Assembly (NCBI GenBank): GCA_017431515.1
Contig: JAFRKV010000048.1
Span: 1-64,000, forward strand
DNA: 64,000 bases
From: Lachnospiraceae bacterium
Lineage (GTDB): Bacteria > Bacillota > Clostridia > Lachnospirales > Lachnospiraceae
Direction of reading: 5' to 3'
Translations under genes and position numbers: made by a program
Part shown: piece after piece, positions 37,086 to 45,200 of the stretch
How positions within the stretch are numbered: position 1 is the stretch's first letter
Layout: each line of letters begins with the position of its first letter
Notes under the pieces: model-generated
Databases searched by the model: none
What the model saw: the letters and a program-made list of their open reading frames with translations, nothing else
What the model was told of the DNA's origin: nothing

Positions 37086-37127
37086 GAGGCTGTTTTCTGA
37101 TCTGACAAGGTCAGGCAGTCTCTTTTT
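37086..37127 (+). terminator. Intrinsic terminator after pyrF
   Basis: A two-part stem (GAGGCTG with CAGTCTC, then CTGATC with GGTCAG, including G-T pairs) is followed by TTTTT. It closes the TPR-pyrC-pyrF unit. Confidence 0.75.
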
Positions 37128-37129
37128 CG

Positions 37130-37138
37130 TGGTATAAT
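37130..37138 (+). promoter_or_regulatory. Extended -10 promoter for sbcDC
   Basis: TGG-TATAAT forms an extended -10 right after the terminator T-run (TATAAT at 37133-37138). No good -35 is seen. The leader of ~20 nt carries GAGGAGG before ATG 37166. Confidence 0.6.
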
Positions 37139-37165
37139 TGTAGAGAAATGAGGAGGAACCACATC

Positions 37166-38296
37166 ATGAAACTGTTCCATTTATCAGATCTTCATTTGGG
37201 AAAGCGGCTGAATGAGTTTTCGATGATCGAAGACCAGGACTATATTTTGAAAGAGATTACCGCGATCATCGAGAAAGAAAAACCGGACGGCATTCTGATC
37301 GCGGGAGATGTCTATGACAGGTCGGTGCCTTCGGAGGATGCCATGAGGCTGTGGGATGCCTTTCTCACGGGACTGGCGAAGATGGGGACGCCGGTCTTTG
37401 CCATCAGCGGCAATCATGATTCCGCGATTCGACTCGCCGATCACGGGGAGATTGTGGATGCGGCTGGGATCCATCTGGCGCCGGTATATGACGGTACGGC
37501 CAAATGCTTTGCGCTGACCGACGGAGCTGTCACAGTAAAGATCCATTTGCTTCCTTTTCTCAAGCCTGCGGTGGTGCGGAGTATTTTTCCGGAGGAGGAG
37601 ATCAGCGATTATACCGATGCCTGCCGCGTGGCAATCGACCGGATGGACTTGGATCGGGAGGAGATCAATGTCTTGGTATCCCATCAGTTTGTGACCGGCG
37701 CCGAGAAATGTGAATCGGAAGAGATCACGGTGGGCGGGTTGGACAACGTGGACGCTGCTGTGTTTGACGGGTTCGATTATGTGGCGCTGGGGCATATCCA
37801 CGGGAAACAGTCCATCGGAAGAGAAACCGTGCGTTACTGCGGCACGCCGCTGAAGTATTCCTTTTCCGAGAAGGATCATGAGAAGTCCATCACGGTCCTT
37901 TCCATTGCGGGAAAAGGGCAGATCGGGATCGGGGAGATCCCGCTGCGGCCCCTGCATGACCTGCGGGAGATCCGGGGCACCTATGAGGAACTTACCGCCA
38001 GAAAAAATTACGAAAACACCAATACAGAGGACTATATCCATGCGATCCTGACGGATGAAAATGATGTGGTGGATGCGGCGCAAAAGCTGAGGGTGATCTA
38101 TCCGCGCCTGATGAAGCTCACCTATGACAACAAACGCACCAGAGAGCAGCAGGACGTGACGGAGGCGGAGAATGTGGAACGCAGGACACCGATCGAGCTG
38201 TTTGAAGCGTTTTACGAGAAGCAAAACAACGCGCCTATGAGCGAAGCGCAAAGGACGTTTGCGATGGAGTGCATCGCATCCATCTGGGAGGCATGA
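37166..38296 (+). CDS. sbcD: Exonuclease subunit SbcD
   Basis: This 376-residue Mre11-type metallophosphoesterase trims double-strand ends and hairpins with SbcC. All five metal motifs are visible: DLHLGK, GDVYDR, GNHDS, VSHQF and GHIHGKQ. ATG 37166 follows GAGGAGG by about nine bases; the in-frame ATG at 37148 lies before the ribosome-binding site. sbcC starts three bases after the stop. Confidence 0.96.
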   Translation: MKLFHLSDLHLGKRLNEFSMIEDQDYILKEITAIIEKEKPDGILIAGDVYDRSVPSEDAMRLWDAFLTGLAKMGTPVFAISGNHDSAIRLADHGEIVDAAGIHLAPVYDGTAKCFALTDGAVTVKIHLLPFLKPAVVRSIFPEEEISDYTDACRVAIDRMDLDREEINVLVSHQFVTGAEKCESEEITVGGLDNVDAAVFDGFDYVALGHIHGKQSIGRETVRYCGTPLKYSFSEKDHEKSITVLSIAGKGQIGIGEIPLRPLHDLREIRGTYEELTARKNYENTNTEDYIHAILTDENDVVDAAQKLRVIYPRLMKLTYDNKRTREQQDVTEAENVERRTPIELFEAFYEKQNNAPMSEAQRTFAMECIASIWEA

Positions 38297-38299
38297 GGA

Positions 38300-41068
38300 A
38301 TGAGACCATTATTTTTGAAGCTGTCTGCTTTCGGTCCCTATGCGGGCGTCACCGAGATCCCGATGGGGGAGCTGGGAGCGGAGGGGCTGTATCTCATTAC
38401 CGGTGATACCGGCGCCGGGAAAACAACCATTTTTGACGCGATCTCTTTTGCGTTGTATGGGGAAGCAAGCGGTCCGAACCGGGAGTCTGTCATGTTCCGT
38501 TCCAAATATGCATCGGATGATGTGCCGACGGAGGTGGAGCTGACCTTTGCCCATGGCGGGAAGGAATATACCGTGAAACGAAATCCGGAGTATCTGCGCG
38601 CTTCCAAGCGGCAAAAGGACAGTCTGACGAAACAGATCGCGGAAGCGGAGCTTCATCTGCCGGACGGTAAAGTGATCACAAAGGTCGGCAATGTGACGAC
38701 GGCTATCGAGGAACTGCTGGGGGTTAATAAAGAACAGTTTTCCCAGATCGCCATGCTGGCGCAGGGGGATTTCCTGAAGCTTTTGTTTGCGGATACCAAA
38801 AGCAGGATGGAGATCTTCCGGGAACTGTTCCGGACGCAGAATTATATGGCGCTGCAGAGAAAACTGGACGCAGAGCAGAAAGCGGTCTACGGACAGGCGG
38901 AGGACGGCAGGAAAAGCGTGGCGCAGTATATCGCCGGCATCCAGTGCGGCAGCGGAGAGGCATTTTCGGCGGAGGTGGCGGAAGCGAAAGCCGGAAACCT
39001 TCTGACGGAGGATGTCATTGCACTGCTGGAACGGTTGATCGCGCAGGATCGGGCGGAAAAGGAGACGCTGGACAGGGAACTGACAGAGATCAACCAGGCC
39101 CTTGAACAGGTGAATACAACCATCGGGGCGGCGGAGGCGCTGGCAAAAGCGAAGGAAGCGTATGCTGCGGCAGAGGAGAAACGGAAGGCGGAGGAACCGA
39201 TGCTTTCCGACCTTCAGGAGGCATTTGCAAAGGCGAAGGCAGCCCTCGAAGAGAAATCAGGACTGGAAAAGCGCATAGCCACAATCGAAACGGAGCTGCC
39301 GGACTATGATGCTCTGGAAAAAGAGAAAACAGAGATCGGGAAATTGAAAGAACATTGCCGTCTTAAGGCGGAGCAGGCAGCCTCCCGGCGGGAAGCGCTG
39401 GATAAGAAAAAGGCCGGGCTGGAGGCCTGCAGGGAGGAACTGCGCGGGATACGGGATTCCGGCGCAGAGATGGAAAAACAAAAGGCGGCTTTGCAGCATC
39501 TTGCGGAAGAAGCGGAAGCCCTGACGGAGCTGGCGGCAGCCTTTTCTGCCTATGGGAAAGACCGGGAGGCGCTTATCGAGGCACAGAAAGAGTACCGGCG
39601 GAAGGATGCGGCTTTCCAAGAGCAGAACCGTCTGTATGAAGGGATGGAACAGGCCTTCCGGGACGGACAGGCGGGGATCCTGGCGTCCGGACTGAAGGAG
39701 GGGGAAGCCTGCCCTGTCTGCGGGTCAGTGAACCACCCTGCGCCGGCAAAGAGGTCTGCGCAGGCGCCGTCGGAGCAGGAACTGGAGGAGGCCAAAAAGA
39801 AGGCAGACCGGGCCAGGACAGCGCGGGAAAACAGCGCAGCAGAAGCCGGCGCTCTCAAAAAAGGTCTGGAAACCACAGAAGCGCAGCTGAAAAAGCAGAG
39901 CCAAAAGGCGCTGGGGGAAGGGGATCTGAACAAAGCACAGGAGCGGCTGGAAGCGGAAAAGAAACGCTGTGACGCGGCACGCAAATCTGCAGAGGAGGCA
40001 TTGCATACGGCCGAGCAGCGGGAAAAAAGAAAAGCCGAACTGGAAACACAAATTCCCGCGCTGGAGAAGAAAATCGGGGAAGAGGCGTTGGCACTGGAGG
40101 ATGCCGCGAAGCAGAGCGCCGCAGAGGAAGCGTCTATTGCGGAAAAGAAAAAACATCTGGAGACGCGCCGGGCAGGGCTTCCATATGCGGACAAAAAAGA
40201 AGCGGAGACGCAAAAGAGTAACCTGGAGCGGGAGGCAAAGGCGCTTCAGGAGGCTTATGACAAGGCAGATCAGGCACTCAAAAAACAGACGGAACTGATC
40301 ACGAAACTGCGGTCGGAGACAGAAAGCCTGCAGAAGACGATCCGGGAAAGCAAGGCAGCAGATCCGGAAGGGGAAAAGGAAAAGCAGCAGGAACTGAACC
40401 GGAAACAGGCGGACTGCATCAACAGGGGCAAGGCCGTTTCGTCGCGGATCGATGCGAATGAGGAGATCCGAACACAACTGGTCTTCAAGTCGGCAGCGAT
40501 TGCCGAAACCGAGAAGAAACTGCAATGGATGAGAGCGCTTTCCGATACCGCGAACGGGAAACTGTCCGGGAAAGATAAGGTGATGCTGGAGACTTATATC
40601 CAGATGACCTACTTTGACCGCATGATCCGCCGGGCGAACCTGCGCCTGATGAAGATGACCGCGGGACAATATGAACTGGTGCGCCTGAAGGAGGCTTCCA
40701 ATGCAAAAAGCCAGAGCGGACTGGATCTGGGCGTGATCGATCATTATAACGGATCCGAGCGCAGCGTCAAGACCTTGTCCGGCGGGGAATCTTTTCTGGC
40801 GTCTTTGTCCCTCGCCCTGGGATTCTCGGATGAGGTGCAGTCCTCCGCCGGCGGCATCCGGGTGGAAACCCTGTTTGTGGATGAGGGGTTCGGCTCGCTG
40901 GATCCGGAGACGCTGGAGCAGGCTTACCGGGCACTGGCCTCCCTGACGGAGGGCAGCAAACTGGTCGGTATTATTTCCCATGTGGCGGACCTGAAGGAAC
41001 GGATAGAGAAGCAGATCGTCGTGACCAAAGATCAAAGCCGCGGGAGCAGGGTAAAGATTTTTATATAA
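38300..41068 (+). CDS. sbcC: Exonuclease subunit SbcC
   Basis: This 922-residue Rad50-type SMC ATPase partners SbcD. It has Walker A GDTGAGKTTIFDAISFALYG near 36. A long Ala/Glu/Lys-rich coiled coil is interrupted by a zinc hook (CPVCG; C471 and C474). The C-terminal half has signature LSGGESFLASLSLALGFSD and Walker B ETLFVDEGFGSLD. The length is slightly below the usual ~1000 residues, so the coiled coil is shorter than in E. coli. It is coupled to sbcD. Confidence 0.96.
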   Translation: MRPLFLKLSAFGPYAGVTEIPMGELGAEGLYLITGDTGAGKTTIFDAISFALYGEASGPNRESVMFRSKYASDDVPTEVELTFAHGGKEYTVKRNPEYLRASKRQKDSLTKQIAEAELHLPDGKVITKVGNVTTAIEELLGVNKEQFSQIAMLAQGDFLKLLFADTKSRMEIFRELFRTQNYMALQRKLDAEQKAVYGQAEDGRKSVAQYIAGIQCGSGEAFSAEVAEAKAGNLLTEDVIALLERLIAQDRAEKETLDRELTEINQALEQVNTTIGAAEALAKAKEAYAAAEEKRKAEEPMLSDLQEAFAKAKAALEEKSGLEKRIATIETELPDYDALEKEKTEIGKLKEHCRLKAEQAASRREALDKKKAGLEACREELRGIRDSGAEMEKQKAALQHLAEEAEALTELAAAFSAYGKDREALIEAQKEYRRKDAAFQEQNRLYEGMEQAFRDGQAGILASGLKEGEACPVCGSVNHPAPAKRSAQAPSEQELEEAKKKADRARTARENSAAEAGALKKGLETTEAQLKKQSQKALGEGDLNKAQERLEAEKKRCDAARKSAEEALHTAEQREKRKAELETQIPALEKKIGEEALALEDAAKQSAAEEASIAEKKKHLETRRAGLPYADKKEAETQKSNLEREAKALQEAYDKADQALKKQTELITKLRSETESLQKTIRESKAADPEGEKEKQQELNRKQADCINRGKAVSSRIDANEEIRTQLVFKSAAIAETEKKLQWMRALSDTANGKLSGKDKVMLETYIQMTYFDRMIRRANLRLMKMTAGQYELVRLKEASNAKSQSGLDLGVIDHYNGSERSVKTLSGGESFLASLSLALGFSDEVQSSAGGIRVETLFVDEGFGSLDPETLEQAYRALASLTEGSKLVGIISHVADLKERIEKQIVVTKDQSRGSRVKIFI

Positions 41069-41101
41069 AACGCAACCATTCCCCGCAACAGACTGTTTTC
41101 G

Positions 41102-41110
41102 TGGTATTAT
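41102..41110 (+). promoter_or_regulatory. Extended -10 promoter for the GNAT gene
   Basis: TGG-TATTAT (TATTAT at 41105-41110) follows TTTTCG, the same context as the sbcD promoter (TTTTTCGTGGTATAAT). The leader of ~27 nt carries GGGAGG before ATG 41144. Confidence 0.5.
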
Positions 41111-41143
41111 GAAACGTGCCTTGCAAAGGGAGGAGCATTCTTC

Positions 41144-41980
41144 ATGAAGCAATCGGAATCGTGGAATTATCTGTTGATCGACAGCCACCATCAAGAGGAG
41201 TTTGCAAATGTTCTGCCGGCATGTCTGGCGGAGGGGGGAAATACTTGTGCCATCGGCGTCTATGATGACGAAGGGCATGTTTTGGGAGCCATTGCGTATC
41301 GTTGCGAGGGCTTCCATTATTATATAGAGTGGATCTTTGTGGATCCGGCGGTCCGCCGGAAAGGGATCGGTACGACGCTGATCAGGAAAGTGTTTTCCAT
41401 CATCGGCGGCACGGGAGAGCGGTATCCTGTCATTTGCCAGGTGCCTTTCACCGAACAGGAGCCGGATCTTTATTATTTTCTGCTCACGCAGCAATGCGCG
41501 GATCTTTTCTTTTCTCACGACCGGTACTGCCTGAAGCCGGAGGAGATCCGGGAGGTGGAGGATCTTCACCGGAAGGGAAACCTGACCCTGGAGCAGAAGT
41601 CGTTCTTTGATCTTTCCGATATGGAGCAGAAAAAGATCCTCCAGCAGATGGATCAGGAGCAGATCTTTTCCGTGGCTTATATGGAGCGGTGGAACGAGGG
41701 TTATATCCCTTCCCTCTGCCGCGTGATCTATGTCAACAATACCCTGATGAATCTGATCTTCGTGAAGACGCTCCCGGACGGCAACCTGAAGCTGGAACTA
41801 TTGTACAGCAAATATCTGCGTGGGCTGGAGGAGCTTCTCCTTTCCGCGGTGAAGGAAATGGAGTCAACGTATCCCGATAAGGAGCTGGTATTTGATGCAG
41901 TATCTGAGGAGTCTCGTCGCCTGGCAAGACGGCTGTTTCCCCATGCCAGAGTGACGCACATTTACGAAGGGGAATGGTGA
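41144..41980 (+). CDS. GNAT-family N-acetyltransferase
   Basis: This 278-residue protein has an N-terminal GNAT domain (~1-130). The acetyl-CoA loop is VRRKGIGTTLIRKVF near 78, preceded by YIEWIFVDPA. The C-terminal ~140 residues are a second, weaker acyltransferase-like half (LYSKYLRGLEELLLSAVKEME), so it may be a tandem GNAT. The substrate is unknown. A cloverleaf repeat starts five bases after its stop codon. Confidence 0.78.
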   Translation: MKQSESWNYLLIDSHHQEEFANVLPACLAEGGNTCAIGVYDDEGHVLGAIAYRCEGFHYYIEWIFVDPAVRRKGIGTTLIRKVFSIIGGTGERYPVICQVPFTEQEPDLYYFLLTQQCADLFFSHDRYCLKPEEIREVEDLHRKGNLTLEQKSFFDLSDMEQKKILQQMDQEQIFSVAYMERWNEGYIPSLCRVIYVNNTLMNLIFVKTLPDGNLKLELLYSKYLRGLEELLLSAVKEMESTYPDKELVFDAVSEESRRLARRLFPHARVTHIYEGEW

Positions 41981-41985
41981 TGAAG

Positions 41986-42122
41986 TTGGGGGCAAAAGTG
42001 CCATGCGTGGAACACGCATGTGCACTTTGCGTGGTAAGGCGTCTCGACACGCTAGCGTGTCAGAACGCCTCGCCACGCAAAGGTCACAATGTCACTTCGT
42101 GACATGTGACTTTTGCCCCCAA
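41986..42122. repeat. 137-nt cloverleaf repeat, copy B
   Basis: It has the same length and fold as copy A. The closing stem (41986-41999 with 42109-42122) is a perfect 14 bp but reads TTGGGGGCAAAAGT, with both strands changed together relative to copy A. Hairpin 1 is CATGCGTG-GAA-CACGCATG. Hairpin 2 has AGGCGT/ACGCCT and GACACGC/GCGTGTC. Hairpin 3 is identical to copy A. It lies between the GNAT gene and the giant protein gene, 141 bases before the latter's ATG. The rest of the gap to 42263 is AT-rich and probably holds the promoter of the giant gene. Confidence 0.85.
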
Positions 42123-42263
42123 TATCATGTATTTTTTTAACAAAGTCATGCCACCGATCCCAATGCTTCGTATAAATACTGTAAAAGAAGCATATTTTGT
42201 GTCAAAAGGAGGCATCGCAGAACGCCGGAGGGGTCGGCGGGGCGATGAGAATGGAGGGTAACT

Positions 42264-45200
42264 ATGGCACAGTTTGAAAACTTTCTTGAGCAGAAAATGA
42301 AACAGAAGGAGCCGTTTGAGGCCTATCAGAAGCAAGCCGAGAAGAATCTGGACTATGATGATAACTATCGTTACCAGCTTCCGTACACTGCCGATGACAT
42401 GGCGGAGATGTTTGAGGACCGCATCAAGGGCTCTACCTACGAAGAGCGGGTCCAGTACTATTTTACGGATCATAACTATATGCTTGCCAAAGCGAAGCGT
42501 TATCTGAACCTGAGCGAAAATAAACAGGTGACGGATGAATATGCAAGGCGCTATGACAACCGGAGCGGCAAGGACAGAAGAACCCATGCAAAAGACGCTG
42601 CCTACTACTTCGGAAAGGCATGGCAAGAAGAGAAAAAGCAGGAAGAAAACAGAGTGAAAGGGGCGCTTCCCCGCACTTGTATCGAGTTGTACAACCAGCG
42701 CGAGAAGATCATGAATCTGCGTATGGAAGGGATGCTCTGCGCCGCGAAAGCCAAGTCCCGCGGGTATGTGCATGGAGAGTACCTGCAGCTCAGAGCGAAG
42801 CTCTCCTGCTATACGATCCTGAGGGATCAGGCATTACATCTCCTCGGCTTGACATCCTTAAAGGATGAGGACGTGATCAGGCAGCTACGGAGTAAATGTG
42901 AGGCTCTGGACAATAAGATCAATTCCCTGAAACGATCCATCGCGTCCAAACTGCCGACCACAAAGGAACAGTGGCAAAAAGCAATCAATCTGAACGACAA
43001 GGCTCGCGTATTCCGTAACCAGGCGTCAAAGCAGAAAACTCCTATCAGTGAGGAATCATCGAAGATCGCAGTCTGCCTGAACCATTGCATCAAAAACATG
43101 GGGACTTATCGTTACCCCTGTACCGTTCCGCTTTCGGATGATCGGGGAGCGCCGGTTACCGTCAATGAAATGCGAAAACTCAGGTGGAACAGAGATTATG
43201 AGCAGGCCGTCAAGGACAAGGATCAGGAAAAGATTAACCGCATGAACCTGGAGGCTCTCAAGCGCTTTGAAGAGTTCAAGGTGCCTGCTTTGGCAGACTT
43301 ACAGAGAAAAGGCTCGGTTCCCTGTTTTATGGAGAATCCCGGCGCGTTTATGGAAATGGTCTATTTTGCCGCACCCTACTATGAGGAAAAGATCGCCAAG
43401 AACGGGTGGTATCAGGATTACGCCAAGGAGAATCCGAAATTTGCCGCAAAAGTCAAACTTCTGGCTGCGATCAACCGGAATTTCAGAACGGAGCTTTTGG
43501 CAAGGCATCACCTGATTGAAGGGAAAACCGGTTACAAGGCCGGCATCTCAAAGAATCAGGAGAAATTTACGGATGCCCTTCTTCGGGGGAAACTTGCTGC
43601 GCCGTATCAGGCATACACGGAGGCGAAAACGTCGGAAAATCAGAATGCCGATTCTATGATCAAGCAGCTCTCCATCGATACGGAGAGGCTGGACGGCTCC
43701 GATGACGGGGAGAAACTGTCCGTAGTGGAGGAAAATCTGGAGGAAGACAATAACATCATCACCACCACCAGTACCACCCAAAAAGAACCCGAACCGGTCA
43801 ACATTGAGAAAGAGGATCTCGGCGAAATCCGTCTGGACAGCGGGAGTGAGGACGGGGACGAGAATGCCCTGAAAACAGATGAGATCCGGAATGCGGATCA
43901 GGCTGCCCTGCCCAGCATAACCTATTTCAATGTAAACTCCAAGCAGGATCTCACTTTTGTCAAAACAGAGCCGAAAAACGTTAACGATGCAATCAGACTG
44001 CGGAAATACCTGCAGTCTAAGGTGGTTGCCGGTGATCTGGAGAAGAATCCGGATGTTAAAGCGCTTTACAAGTACTATGACCTCTGTGTGAAGCAGTATC
44101 TGAAGACGCAGAAGCCTGCCATTGATAAAAAGTATTTGGTAAAGAGACCGGAAGAGAAACTGAACCTGTCCACCGCCACCTATCTTCGCAACCGGATCAC
44201 GGAGAATGGCCTTCGCGAGGAGGAACTTCCGAAAGAGGCGAAAGAGATCTACGACTATTATGATCAGGTGATCCATAAGATTCGGGAAAAGGAAGAACAA
44301 ACCGAAAAAGTGACAGCGCATCAGCAGCGACCGGCCGTGTCTCACAAGGCATTTTTGAATACGAATCTGAATGAGACCTACGAAAACCAGGTGAAGAATT
44401 CCCTGGACTGCTGGTCCTGCGCGGGCGCCGGGATCCTCAACCATTATACCCGGAAAATAAACGGCGTGCAGCCCATGACACAGGCACAATATCGTGCATT
44501 TACACCGCAATACCGGAGTCCGGAGGATCTGGGCCTTGATCCCAAGGATGAGGTGGATCAGGAATACTATCAAAAGGTGAAGAATGACATCGACGAATTC
44601 ACCATCCATAACCAGGATGAAGACCGTGTCTCGAATGCAGTCATGGGAAATCCCTATATGATGTCGGATCTTTATCTGCAGGAACTGGCGAAGCACCCGG
44701 AACTGAAAAACACTGCCGTGCGCAAGATGGAATTTCATTGCATGAGTGCGAAAGCCCAGATGTCACAGGATCCCAGTGTGCTGCATAACCTGATGCAGAA
44801 ATTTAAGGATGTGGTCAACGGCGCGATCCAAAAAGACAGTGCGGTGTCGCTGCTTCTCGGCAAACATTATATCACCATTACCGGCATCGACGGTGATCAG
44901 CTGGAGGTCTGCGATTCCAACAAGACTGGCATTATTGATAACAAGACTTACAAGGTATCGAGCCTCTTTAATCCGGATAACTTTCTTTTCAACCTGGAAC
45001 TGGTGTGGTTCGAGCAGATTGATGATCCGACGGAGCTTGCCGCGAACTACAAGAAGCTCCACTACGATCAGAATAACAACAGCTTTTCCGCTGAAAAACA
45101 GAACCTGAGTGAGAATATCGCCCTTGTGAATGGCGTGGAAGCATGGAAAGATCTGGACGAAAAGGACGAGGATATCAAAAACTTCTACGCAGAGGGAATC

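Noticed and set aside
39725..41569. Minus-strand open frame (614 codons) over sbcC and the GNAT gene
   Set aside because: Antisense to the SbcC coiled coil and its conserved C-terminal motifs; no protein features.
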